Notes under the pieces: model-generated | What the model saw: the letters and a program-made list of their open reading frames with translations, nothing else | Told to the model about the DNA's origin: nothing | The model's database searches: none | Made by a program: the position numbers and the translations under genes | From: Chloranthus sessilifolius | Taxonomy: Eukaryota > Streptophyta > Magnoliopsida > Chloranthales > Chloranthaceae | NCBI GenBank assembly: GCA_021018995.1 | Contig: CM037593.1 | Location: 3,128,088 to 3,192,087, forward strand | Reading direction: 5' to 3' | Length of the DNA stretch: 64,000 nt | Shown: piece by piece, positions 1 through 10,700 of the stretch | Numbering within the stretch: the stretch's first letter is position 1 | How the letters are laid out: each line of letters opens with the position of its first letter

Positions 1-56
1 AGGGAGGTCCCCTCTCCCCCTTTCTCTACAATCTGATGGGTGAAGCTTTGGTGGGC

Positions 57-110
57 CTCATGTCTCGCACGAGACATTTAAACCTCATGTCTCATGCGAG
101 ACATTTAAAC
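57..110. repeat. 27-bp tandem duplication with internal palindrome
   Basis: Two head-to-tail copies start with cctcatgtctc and end with gagacatttaaa. Each contains a palindrome around TGTCTCGCACGAGACA. A flanking block, gggaggtcccctctccc, occurs at 2-18 and again at 118-134, and the second copy is part of an inverted repeat AGATGGGAG...CTCCCATCT. It lies in the gag-side leader of the LTR element. Confidence 0.7.
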
Positions 111-332
111 CTCAGATGGGAGGTCCCCTCTCCCATCTGCCACGACCAGCTCTACCTTAGCGAGCCGTGCATCCAAGTTGGCAATGACATCCCTCAATGA
201 AGAAGCATCGCAAGGCTTATCCCTCTTTGGCCTGTCACTCTGGTTGCCATGGCCTTCATGCACAACCTTCGACATAATGGCCTCCTTCTCGAACTTTGGT
301 CTCCTTTGGAAGTTAGCTTCCCCTTGAACCAA

Positions 333-349
333 CCTGGCTCTGATACCAA
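333..349 (-). other. Retrotransposon primer-binding site, initiator tRNA-Met type
   Basis: The minus strand reads TTGGTATCAGAGCCAGG, containing the TGGTATCAGAGC core complementary to the 3' end of plant initiator tRNA-Met. It begins one base after the LTR terminus ...TGACA, the expected spacing for the (-) strand primer site. This fixes the orientation of the retroelement as minus. Confidence 0.85.
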
Positions 350-350
350 C

Positions 351-689
351 TGTCACGGACTTAACATCTCACCTAGACAATCCGTGCGGCTCTTGCGCTT
401 ACTCTCTCCTTAGCATTGCAAGATCCGCCTTACTCTAAAAACTCACAAGAGACTAAGAGAGTAGAAGAAGAGATAACTTAAGAGAAGGAATGAAGGAATG
501 TCTTGTATTCACTCAAGAAAGCTTACAAGTTTTTGAGGTGCCTTGCAAATGAGGCCCTCTTGCCTATTTATAGGGCTGTTATGTACAATGAATGGTGAGA
601 GATTAGGGCGTGTAGTCATCCAACGGCTAGAAGTTTCGTACCTTTCCTAAGTTCTACACTTTTTCAAGTTCTCTCTCTACCTTTCTACA
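351..689 (-). repeat. 5' LTR of the minus-strand retrotransposon
   Basis: On the minus strand the proposed LTR begins TGTAGAAAGG at 689 and ends CCGTGACA at 351, giving the usual TG...CA ends. A TATAAATA promoter motif lies at about 572-580, followed downstream by a pyrimidine/purine-rich R-U5 stretch. The right end is chosen only by the TG dinucleotide, because the partner LTR is outside the window. The left end is firm because it adjoins the primer-binding site. Confidence 0.6.
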
Positions 690-1799
690 TTCCTCCACCA
701 GTCTAGATCCTTCTTGATCTAAAATTTTCCAAGGAGTTCCTTTTCACTGGTTTTCGGTTTTTCGATCTTTTTTCCACCCTGCTTTGGTTACCGGCAATGC
801 AATATAGAGCACTAAACTTCACAATGAGAGTTAAGTTTCCGACCCAAACATCTTCATAGAACCTGATTCATTCTCCCGAGCCCCATTCGAACTGAATGTA
901 TTGAGAAAATATATCCTTGACAATGCACTTCCCTCTCCAGTAGGCTGTTCCCCTATAACCTCTGCTGGTTGCAATCTTCCCTCTTGATGTGAGCTCCATA
1001 TTTTCCAAAACCTGAACCCACAGATTACCCGTCATTAACCCATATACCAAAGCCACTTCCCGTTCAAAGCCTTTTCTTATCTCTTTGTAACTCCAGATAC
1101 CAAGCCCTAGGGATGCCGATTCGGTTGACCGGACCTAATCGAAACCAAATTTTGCATGTTGCACTGGCACCTGATCCCAAAACAACACCCGTTTTGGGAT
1201 CACGTTCCATGTGGTATGTGATCTATAAAAAAAAAATTTGGTGGTCAGAACGTTGGTCAAAGTTTGGGTACCACCCCACACATCCTGGTGCATTAATTGT
1301 TTTCCCTTTGACCACATTTTTGACAGTGGATATCCACTTTTTTAATTTGTTTCTTTTTTTTAAATGGACCTGATCGTCCTTGGACAAGTTGTCGTGGCAC
1401 CTGATCCCCTGGATGGGTGCCACGTGGACCTTCTTGGTTCAAACACATTATACCCATCTCGAATGCATTCCCTCCTTAAAGTCCACCAAATTTTCTGCCT
1501 TGGCGCTCTTTCAAATACTCTACTGGCATATGCGCCCAACCGTTTTCCTGTTATAGTGTGTAACTTGAAATCTAACATTTGTAAACCTCGGGTGTTTATT
1601 ATGCTAAAAAATGCAATCTACCCAGGTATCCTTGTCACGGCCAGGGACAAGTCTTGTTATATTAAGTAATTTGAAAATATGAGAAATATATGTATCCATT
1701 TTTCCTTGTTCAACGAGCAACTAAATGTCCCCAAATAGCGGTCTCTCCTTTTTCTCCTGTTCTCTGCATCTATTGATCATGGGTAGTTTATATTTGCAG
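690..1799. other. Intron of the WDR26-like gene, unresolved repeats
   Basis: No further WD40 exon is visible here. On the minus strand 868-1056 is open for 62 codons and reads on from residues such as RKGFEREVALVYG, but I do not recognise it. Positions 1110-1450 contain short inverted motifs around gtgccacgtgg and cccaaaac...gttttggg. The 3' end is a pyrimidine-rich tract leading to the acceptor tatttgcag at 1791-1799. Confidence 0.5.
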
Positions 1800-2021
1800 G
1801 TCTACATATGGCATAGAGGCACAGGGGAGCTTTTAGAGGCATTGCCCGGGCATTCCGGCGCCATTAACTCAGTCAGCTGGAACCCAACAAATCCACACAT
1901 GTTGGCATCTGCCAGTGACGATCGGACCGTTCGTATATGGGGATTAAATCGGGTTGGCGTGAAACGCAAGGACACTTATAGCAATGGTATCTTGCCCTAT
2001 TGCAATGGAGGTACTAAATGA
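1800..2021 (+). CDS. WDR26: WD repeat protein WDR26-like, terminal exon (partial gene)
   Basis: The last coding exon of a WD40 protein. After acceptor tatttgcag the frame opens in phase 0 with [20 protein letters not shown], then the final blade [20 protein letters not shown] and [10 protein letters not shown], and a short polar tail ending in TGA at 2019-2021. The wording matches the C-terminus of plant WDR26 homologues, which in animals and plants act as subunits of the GID/CTLH E3 ubiquitin ligase. That role is family knowledge, not seen here. The preceding exon, ending the penultimate WD blade, must lie left of the window, so the last intron exceeds 1.8 kb and contains an antisense LTR element. 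The gene runs in the same direction as the SLC19-type gene beginning 5.5 kb downstream. A different WD40 subfamily is possible but less likely. Confidence 0.85.
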   Translation, partial: VYIWHRGTGELLEALPGHSGAINSVSWNPTNPHMLASASDDRTVRIWGLNRVGVKRKDTYSNGILPYCNGGTK

Positions 2022-2031
2022 TTAGAAAGGA

Positions 2032-2053
2032 ATATATATATATATATATATAT
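2032..2053. repeat. (AT)n microsatellite
   Basis: About eleven AT dinucleotides just past the stop codon of the WD40 exon, in its probable 3' UTR. Confidence 0.95.
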
Positions 2054-3578
2054 GCATGGAGCATTCAGGTACTTATTTTCTTTTCCAGTGCTTCGTTATC
2101 AAATGTAATTTTTTTTTTCTTTTTTTTTTGTGCCTTGGCATCTATAGCAAACAGGTGTGTAAATTAAACGGCCGCTATTCGCCAATAAACATCTAATTGT
2201 GACCATTTTTTAGTTTTTTAAATTTATTTTCTTAATTGAAGTTGGATGGAGAATCCATGCTTTGGTTTCACTCCTTTGAAGTTGCACTTGACTCCATAAC
2301 CTATTTCTCATTACTGGTTATAGCTTTTTCATATTTTGAGAGAGAGAGAGAGGGTTTTAAAATGTCGGTTGTTATAGTTTGGGCATGTCCGAGAGAGTAT
2401 CAAAATAGACCAATATAATAACAGATGGAGAAGAGGAAGACCAATAAAGACTTGGAAACAATGTGAAGGACTGAGTAACACAATGGAAGGTTGACAATAT
2501 TGCAACCTCAAGGTCGCGGGTTCGAGCCCAGCTTCCCTATAAGAAAGAAAGGACCGAGTAACAAATAGTTTAGCTGTAAACAATATGATGATAACGGATG
2601 ATGATGATGATGATATATATATATACACCACACTATTATGTGGTAGGTTGTAATTTCCTCTAGAAAAATCAGTATAAAACAATAAGCTAAAAACCAGAGT
2701 TCTCTGAGTGTCATCACACCAAGCCTCTATCCCAAAATTCTCCCAATTGATCAAAATTTTGGAATTTTTTTCTAAATAGCTGATCTACTAAGCTTTTTGC
2801 TGAATAGTGGCTTGATTCATCAAATCTCTGAACTTTTCTTGAATTTGACAATTTTTTCTGAATTTTTATCATTTTGATGCATGCTTTAATCATTTTTCGG
2901 ATTGGCTTTTTATGTTCGTAAATTATTAATGCTTGCAGATTACGTAATACACTCATTGTATTACTTAAAGACACCATTTTTAATTTTTAATTGGGTAAAT
3001 ACATTTTAATGTATGTTAATAATTTACAGTTATTTTTTCTAATCCCTGATTTTCCAAATTCTTCACCGATTTCTCCAAATTTTGTAAGAATTAAACCGAT
3101 TTGACACCCTCCCCAATGATTGCCGTATCTGAACTTTGTTACCATGCGCCGCCCAACTCACTCATCTTGGGAGGGAAATAATTGATCTCAGCTTTTTCCT
3201 TGGACCGATGGAGCGTCTCTGGCATTCTAAGGCTGCGTTTGGGTTAGCTCTTTTGGATCAAAGAGCTGCTGCTCTTTCACTTTTTTGCTCTTGTAGAGAA
3301 TTATTTTTACATTTGGTAACACAGCTCTTTGCCTCAGTTGTTCTGGCGGGGAGCTATTTTAAGTGATGAAACTACACTATGCCTGCTCTATCCCAAAGCA
3401 GATTTTATCTGCTTTTGACAGAGAGTAGGCAAAGATGACCGTTTATTTTATAGGCTTTTGATGGCTTTTAATTACAAGAGAGTTTTATTTATTTTTATTT
3501 TTTAATTTTTTTTTGGAGGCAACTTGGACACTGTAGATCTTTCAAATGTGGTCTTCGCATGACATGGAACATTTGATG
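2054..3578. other. Intergenic stretch with a possible SINE remnant near 2480-2600
   Basis: Mostly AT-rich with no convincing gene. At 2514-2528 ggtcgcgggttcgagccc matches a pol III B box, followed by a (GAT)n/(AT)n tail at 2598-2626, suggesting a plus-strand tRNA-derived SINE remnant. I could not define its TSD. Positions 3229-3420 start aaggctgcgtttgggtt, a form common at MITE ends, with no partner found. Confidence 0.4.
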
Positions 3579-3594
3579 AAAAATAGTATCATGT

Positions 3595-3810
3595 ATTTTT
3601 ATTTTTTTTTGATAACCTGGGTATCCGGGCCTCTTACAGCACCCGCCTAATCCTAGGGGCACATGCGCACTCCAAATTTAGCACATGTTGGGTTAGTACG
3701 GGATATAAATCCCTAGGGTGGCCTCAAGGGAGGGAGGGGATTCGAACTCAGGTCTCCTGCTTTTGGAAGAAGGTATCTGGCCAGCTCACCTAACCCCTTG
3801 AGGTTAAAAA
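3595..3810 (-). mobile_element. tRNA-derived SINE (Au-like) with perfect 16-bp TSD
   Basis: Read on the minus strand, it begins with an A-box-like ggttaggtgagctggccag, then a B box gagttcgaatcccc. The body continues into gcgggtgctgtaagagg and cccggatacccag, and ends in a short A/T tail (tttttttttgata on the plus strand). Perfect direct repeats aaaaatagtatcatgt flank it at 3579-3594 and 3811-3826. The internal wording resembles the angiosperm Au SINE from memory. Confidence 0.85.
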
Positions 3811-3835
3811 AAAAATAGTATCATGTTTCTGAAAA

Positions 3836-4257
3836 GGGATCGACTCTCCTGACCGTCATTTAAGCACCACAATGGTGTTTGAATGATCTTACACCATCAA
3901 TGATTTAAGATGTGGGTGATCCGAGCCGTCAAAGTGATAGATCATAGATTGAAGTGCAACATGCCAAAAAAGAGTTGTTTGAAAATTTAAACCATCCGAT
4001 CCGTGGACTATAATATCAACCGTTGTTTTTAGTTTTAATGGATGATATTAAAGTTCATCAATTAGATGTTTCACATCTACTTATCAGCATATTTCATTAA
4101 GTGATTACTACTTGGGTAATTTAGATTGATCATAGATATGTGTCACATGACATAATGGTAAATCACACTTCGATGGTGTGAGTTAGAAAGTCTAATTTTA
4201 ATGGTGTCAGATCATTTAAACACCAAATGTTGGTCAAGAGCCATTATCTCTTCCGAA
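3836..4257. mobile_element. MITE with long imperfect terminal inverted repeats (family M1)
   Basis: The left end (ctgaccgtcatttaagcacc ... ggtgtttgaatgatcttaca) pairs with the reverse complement of the right end (ttgaccaacatttggtg, tttaaatgatctgacacca) over about 60 bp with mismatches. A relative of the right half lies at 52905-53135, sharing the blocks gatcatttaaacacca and aatttagattgatca. No coding capacity. Exact ends and TSD are uncertain. Confidence 0.7.
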
Positions 4258-4307
4258 AAAGAACAATGTGGATGACTCTTCTAAGCCTAATGCAAGTATG
4301 TTGCACG

Positions 4308-4580
4308 CATGTTTCAAACATCATATTTTTTGGTATCAGTTTGATTTCGGCATATTATTGGTCGATAATTTGAAATTATCGGCTGATACTTTGCTAATCA
4401 CCGAATTATCGGCCGATAATTTAGTGAGTGACAAAATATCGACCAATAATTTCAAATTATGGGCCGATAGTTTGCTTCTTTGGTAATTTGAATTTTTTAA
4501 AAAAAAGTGCACCGAAATTTTAAATTTTCAGTTTCGGGCAGGGACTGAAATCGAAATAAAACCCAAAATTTTGATCCTTG
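4308..4580. mobile_element. hAT-family MITE with ATCGGCCGAT-type motifs
   Basis: Ends read CATGTTTCAAACAT on the left and AAAATTTTGATCCTTG on the right, a degenerate CANGGNTCAAAAT terminal repeat. The interior is built from attatcggccgataat-like motifs. Flanks gttgcacg (4300-4307) and attgcgtg (4581-4588) agree at 5 of 8 bases, so the TSD is weak. Confidence 0.6.
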
Positions 4581-6901
4581 ATTGCGTGTACTTCTAATGG
4601 AAGTGTTTGTTAAGGCTCTGTTTGGTGTGACTCCACTTTCCGGCTTCCACTTAAAATAGATTCTTGCAAACACTAAAGTCACCCTCTTCAGCTATGTGGA
4701 AAGCTATTCTCAGTGAAATTGGGGTTGGAAGCTGTGTTAACCAAACAACATCTAAGACCGAAATTGGGGTTGGAAGCTTGCACTGTCGGAAGGGTGCAGT
4801 TTCTAAAAGCCATGCCAAAAGCGGTAAATCTGATGCAAGAAATAGTCAAATAGGACGAAGTGCACAACTATTTAGGAGCGTTCAAATCAGTGAAAGTACA
4901 AGTACGGCCACTTTAACATAAGGAGAATTATTCATTCATACTTTTTTTTTTTATTATCAGAATTTATTCATTTATACCACAGTGACAAATTTTCTTTTGG
5001 TACATTTCGAATTAATTTCGATACCTTTCCAAAAAAATTGGGAAAGATTTGGGGATTAAAAATATAAAAAATATGTTTTTAATATTATTTTAAAAAATTA
5101 TTATAATATATACTAAATTACTAACACATTAAAAATAAAATACTAAAATTCCAAAATTTCCAAAATTTCGCCAAAATATACTAACATTTTCCTGAAATTT
5201 CCTTTTCGGCGAAATTTGTCACTATCATTTATACTTGAGTTAATGGTTACCCTACACCAACTCAAACCTAATTGTATTAGTGCATATTTTTACAAGCTTG
5301 TATAGGGCAGACCCCTTCCTAATCTAGGTTGTGAATGTGTCATTTTTTTTGACACATGATGCTATCTTTCATCAAGTGGATCTCAAGATTTATGGTCTAA
5401 AAATCTACATCTAAGAATCTTTTTACCATGTAATTTAAAGTTGTCAAACACCTTTAAAATAAGGACAAGATATCCGTCCCTTAATTGAAAGACCCTCAAG
5501 CTTCCTCCGAGATTGGAATAAACCTCTAATTATTGACAGCATAACACTAAATTGATGACACACAGAGCACGAGTGCATTGCTTAGAATATATTTTTTAAA
5601 AAAATTTCGATAATTCATCCACATCATATATTTTTTAGCATTGAAATCTGAACCATCAAAATTAGTCAAACTTTGACGAAAGCTTTACAAAGGATAAAAA
5701 TTGAAATTTCTTTTTAAAAATTGATCTAACCAATCCCCCGTGATCCATGTGGCACCCAAACAGTGTTTTGGGTGCCCCGTGGAGTTCCTCCACATCTTGA
5801 AGGACACTTGCGTCCTCCCATTAAATTAAAGGGTTACTATTTAAATATATAAAATTAACTTTAGCTATATATTTTAAATGTATGACTATTTTGAACCACA
5901 CGATGAAAATATCTTTCCAATATAATTTTTGACCCACAAAATATCTTTTTAATTGTGTCACTTGTCCAAATTAATGACCCTTTCACATTCAAATATGGGT
6001 ACCAGTATTTATAACTTAAGATTCGGTCGATGTAGGGATTTAAAACGTGATAATTGTTAATTGGCTTGAATCAGATGATGTAGATTATTTTTCGGCTCAT
6101 TCTTAAATAATTTGATAAATTTTTATCATTGCGATATATGCTTTAATTATATTTAATATTTTTTTTTAATAAATATAAATTGTTAGTACATACAAATTAT
6201 GTAATGCACTTAAACTTATTTCATCAATTAAAAGTATCAATTTTAAGTACGTCAATATTATTAATTTATAATCCTCGACAGCCACATTTACATCTATTTT
6301 TGACATGATCATGTGATGGAGACTCAGAGATGGAAGCAGATAATTCAGACAGATAATTCAAATGAAATCCTTAAAAATCCACACTAATGGGCAAATAATT
6401 CAGACATGCCTCAGAGTTGGTTGTGATGAGATTTGGATGGAAGATGCTTCACCACAAATCTAGGATGTTATCTTTTCTGATATTTCATTTTTAATGAAAT
6501 TTCTCTTTTATAATAGGCAATTGACTAGTGCACGATCGATGGTACTTGTGCCAATCTTCGGGAGGGAGACAGTAACTAAGCTCGAATGCGACAATTTTTC
6601 GGGGGAGGTGTCAATTCAGTTTAATTCGGATAAACTTGGCTAAATTAACAAAACATGTTTCAAAATTTTGGGGATTATAAAATTTATAATAAAATATTAA
6701 AATATATAAAAATATATTTTCCTATAGTTAGCATTGATATATTTAAATAATAAAACAAGTGTACTATATAGCGGACATGCATTAAATCAATTACAATTCT
6801 ATAAAAAATAGTAGGAAGTATGATTAAAAAGTATATCACAATTATATAAATTTAAAATTAGAGAAATATTTGGGAATCAACTAAATTAATCAAGCGAATA
6901 T
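4581..6901. other. Intergenic, AT-rich, no gene seen
   Basis: A possible small MITE at 4612-4755 has ends ttaaggctctgtttggt and ttaaccaaacaacat in inverted orientation. At 5754-5780 ggcacccaaac..gttttgggtgcc forms a hairpin. Positions 5150-5215 carry a aatttcggcgaaatttg motif related to the hAT MITEs. Otherwise no recognisable element or coding sequence. Confidence 0.4.
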
Positions 6902-6909
6902 TTTGCAAA

Positions 6910-7282
6910 TAGGGATGCAAGTCTTGAACCGAACACCAAAATCGAGCCAAAAACCGAGGGAATTGAATCAGACTGAACCGAAACCCGACACAAATTGAAC
7001 AGAAGCGCAATTCAGTTCGGTTTCGATTTGGATGGCTTGAAATCAAAAACCGAGAGAATAGGTTGAGTAAACTGAAAAAAAATCCAAAAAATCGAAAAAA
7101 TATCTTAAAAATAGGTATTTTACCTAAACCGAACCGAACCGAATGGGTTTTGGTTTTAGAAAAAAAAATTGAACTGAACCAAATCGAATAGGTTTCGATT
7201 CAATTTTGGTTTGGGGTGTACCGAACCGAACACCGAAAAAATGGGGTTCGGTTCGGTTCAGTACATCGAACGAGCATCCTTA
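6910..7282. mobile_element. hAT-type MITE immediately upstream of the carrier gene
   Basis: The ends are TAGGGATGCAAG and the reverse complement of CGAGCATCCTTA. Candidate 8-bp TSDs tttgcaaa (6902-6909) and tttgcaga (7283-7290) agree at 7 of 8. The interior is dense in gaaccgaaccgaa motifs in both orientations. Its right end is 265 bp from the carrier ATG, so it forms part of the proximal upstream region. Confidence 0.8.
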
Positions 7283-7290
7283 TTTGCAGA

Positions 7291-7547
7291 CCACCTATTC
7301 GGCTAATTTTTTCACAATTTTGATTTGGGTCGGGTCAAGTGCGCAAAAGGACGAAAAAAGGAATATTCGGTTTCACATAAATTCCCAAAAGTCTGAATAA
7401 ACAAATCGATTGGTGCCGGGAACTCGAACCGTTCTCCCAATCCACTGAACGAAAACCACAAATATTCCGGTGATCTCGATTTTGAAGCATCTGTATCCAT
7501 TTTTTTTAAAAATTTTTTTATTGTTGGCTCGATCAAATCCGAAGAGA
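7291..7547 (+). promoter_or_regulatory. Presumed core promoter and 5' leader of the SLC19-type gene
   Basis: The unique-looking 257 bp between the MITE and the ATG must hold the 5' UTR and at least part of the promoter. I see no strong TATA box. The frame upstream of the ATG is open back to 7470 but has no other ATG, so translation is expected to start at 7548. A T-rich tract lies at 7500-7520. Confidence 0.4.
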
Positions 7548-7715
7548 ATGAAGAGATTTTGGGATAGATTAAGGTGTTTGTTGCCCCAAAACAGTTCGAT
7601 TTCGACGGCTCTGCTATTAATACTTATTGTCTACTCCTTCTCTTCTCAATTTCTCCCCATCGAACCCTATTTAGTCCCTTATCTCACTTCAATGAAGCAT
7701 TTCAGCAATTTTCAG
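7548..7715 (+). CDS. SLC19-type carrier exon 1 (residues 1-56)
   Basis: The first ATG in the open frame, context gagaATGaag. It encodes a basic amphipathic start (MKRFWDRLR), then TM1 ([15 protein letters not shown]) and a conserved-looking loop [10 protein letters not shown], ending FSNFQ. The donor is CAG|GTATGA in phase 0. Alignment by eye to the N-terminus of animal SLC19 proteins, where TM1 precedes a PYL segment and a ..NFT..Q exon-like end, supports the assignment. The upstream GTG at 7470 is not needed as a start. Confidence 0.85.
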
Positions 7716-10700
7716 GTATGATATGATATGAAAACCTCGTTTTAATTGCTAACGATTTGATTTCTCGTTGATGTTTAGTTTTTTTTTTTCGTTTGATGTA
7801 GGCTGTATGATTTTTTGATCTGGAGGTTTATTTATTATTTATTTGTTGTGGTAGGCCTATAAAATTGGACTACTAGTTAACTTTAGAGTCTGATACGTTC
7901 CTTCTTCTTTCTACCTATTTTTAGTTGAAAATAAAAGTTAAACTGGTTCACTTCGAGGAGAACTAGGGCTGTCAACAGTTGGATCGATCTGATACCCAAC
8001 CGGACCTGAAATTTTACCTGGTCGGCCACATGGTCAGACATCCCACGCAACCTTCGGGTCGGGTTGACCAAGAGGTCCCCGACCCTATTTTTTATATGTA
8101 AAAACTATAAAACTAGGGGTTTCTTACCTGGTCGGAACGGGTTGGTCGGCTTCAATGCACCATTGGGTCGGGGCGGGTCAGGAGTTTGTGATTTTCTTAT
8201 TGGGCAGCCAAATTTTTTACCTGACCCGCCCCGTTGACAGCTCTGAGGAGTCTGAGGAGAACCAACCCTCCTAAGCTTCAGAGAAGTTGAAATAAGCCAA
8301 CAATGCCCTGTTCTTTTTCATTCAGTCTTTATCAGTGTGTCAATATCAGTATCAGTATCGGGTATCGGTCCATCTTGAACTGATACATATCTGCCGATAT
8401 GGATACGGTATCGCCGATACCGTATCAATCGATATTTTTTTACAAAAAATTACAAAAAAGAGAGTAAAAAACTGGTTGCAGCAGTCAGTATCCCGATGCC
8501 AATACAGATACCGATACCGCCCCGATTCCTGTATCGGTTCTCGATGAAACCGATATAATCACCGATACATATCGGTATCGGCCGAGTTTTGATACCATGG
8601 TCCTTATATAACTTACATGGCGGAGAACATCCATCATAGGTAGCTTACAGTTACATAACTGAAAGTCTGAAACACATATTCCTAACTTAAAACACCTATC
8701 ACTCAAAAAATAACTCTTGCAACACTCATTACGAAACACCCATTATTGAACACGTCTACCACTAATACACAACCAACAATACTGGGTTCATAAACTAGTG
8801 CTTCACAACTACACAACCTCATAATATAAGACCCACTCAGGGTCAATAACTACTTTATTCTGATTTTCCCTACAGATTGGTACGGTACTTAAGCAGCAAC
8901 CATGGATTAAAATCTCAGTTTTCCGATATGTATTGTCCACCATCAATTCCGAAACGATACGTATCGGTATCGCTGATACATTCAATGAATCGGTGTCACA
9001 ATTATAAAAATGACATTTATTTGGTATGTATTGCCTATACATTGAATGAATCGGCAACACAATTATAAAAATGACATATATTTGGTATGTATCGCCAATA
9101 CATACTCAATGTATTGTGTACCGCTAGCCAGCAATACCGGTACATATCCGATGATACGTACCGGTATCATCCGAGATTTTTACCCATGGTAGCAACATAC
9201 ATCTTGGTGCAACTCCAGTGTACATGCCTCCGCCAAGTATGCTGTATATATCATCCCTCCCTATCGAGATCAATATTGTCCTCAAGGTTGAAGGGAGGGT
9301 ATTTTTCTTTGAGGTTCTTAAAGGTCATCCAAGTGGTGTCGTCCGGAGTAGTCCCTGCCCATTGACTGAGTAACTTAGTCACTGCTCTATTGTTCTGCTT
9401 CACCATTCTTCTATCGATAATCTTCTCAGGTTCAAGAGCTGTAGCATCCTCCATTGCACTAGGTGGGTCGGGACTTACAGACAGTTGTTCTTCAAGCTTC
9501 CGTTAAGTTGTGAAACATGGAAGACCATATGAATTTTGTAGGCAGAGGGGGAAGTAGTAATCGATAAGCCACCGGCCCTCTTATTTGTAATGTGAGATAA
9601 GGACCAAAATATTTTGAAGATAATTTCTCGGATTGTCTCCTTGCAATTGTGATTTGCTTATACGGTTGAAGACGAAGATAGACGCACTCCCCCACATCAT
9701 ATTCTCGTTCCACCCGTTGCCGGTCCGCAATTAGTTTCTTTCTGTTTTGTGCCTTGATCAATGGTCTTTAAGCTCCTTTAGAAGGATACGTCTTTCCTTC
9801 ATCACATGATCCACTGCCTGTTCTCTAGTTGTGTCCGGGACATAGTCCATGAGAGTCGGAGGAGGCCTTCCATAAATGGCCTCAAATGGTATGGCTCCGG
9901 TGGCCAAGTGACGGGTGGTGTTATACCACCATTCAGCCCATGGCAGTCATTGAATCCGCTCTTTGGGTCTTCCACTGATGAAACAACTCAAATAAGTTTC
10001 TAGACATCGATTAAGCACCTCACTTGGCCATTGGTTTGTGGGTGATATGAAGAGCTCATACGAAATTGGGTTCCCTGCAATTTGAATAATTCTTGCCAAA
10101 ATATGGTAGTAAGTGTAGGGTCTTGGTCACTTACAATAGACTTCGACATCCCATGAAGCTTGAATATAATTCTGCAAAAGCTTGAGCTACAGATTTGGCA
10201 GTGTACAGGTTACTGAGACCATTGAAATGCCCATATTTTCTTAACCTCTCTAACACCACCAAGATGACCGATTTACCATGTGAGAAGTGTAAACCTTCAA
10301 TAAAGTTCACGGCATTGTCACTTGGCATCTTTGTTGGGATTGGGAGACACTCCATGACTGGTTATGTCACCTTTCTTGGGGGATACTTGGACACTTGGAA
10401 GAGCAATAAACAACACATTGTAGCTAATTCAATTGCTGAAGCCAAGTTAGAGCGATGTCCCAAAGTGTCATGGAGGGAATGTTGTTAACGTTCATTCTGA
10501 CAGATCTTTGAATACAAGTCAGGCTTCCAATGACGTTGCATAATGGAGCCGCACTACACATTGCTGAGAATCCTGTGTTTCATGAGAGGACTAAGCATAT
10601 AGAGGTTGACTGCCACTTTATGAGAGAAAGACTTGAGTCAGAGGTGTTTTGCACACGACATGTTACTTCCGAAGATCAGTTAGCCGATATACTCACAAAA

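Larger units (their letters stand above)
1..349 (-). mobile_element. 5' internal end of an LTR retrotransposon (gag start), continues off the left edge
   Basis: Reading on the minus strand, a primer-binding site and then an open frame of about 80 codons (105-356) follow the LTR at 351-689. The frame has an ATG near 272 and basic, hydrophilic residues with segments such as MSKVVHEGHGNQSDRPKRDK and LRDVIANLDARLAKVE, as in the start of a plant gag polyprotein. It stops near 105. Left of that are tandem and inverted repeats rather than clear coding sequence. The rest of the element and its second LTR lie outside the window. It sits antisense inside the WDR26-like gene, so it is probably an intronic insertion. 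Ty3 or Ty1 class cannot be decided from this piece. Confidence 0.6.

Noticed and set aside
868-1056. 62-codon minus-strand frame as a gene
   Set aside because: No recognised domain, no clear gene structure, lies within an intron full of repeats.
2514-2530. ggttcgagccc B box as a tRNA gene
   Set aside because: No cloverleaf or anticodon arm can be drawn; better explained as a SINE remnant.
7470-7547. Longer N-terminus for exon 1 by starting at 7470
   Set aside because: It needs a GTG start; the first ATG in frame is at 7548, and the added residues do not resemble the family.
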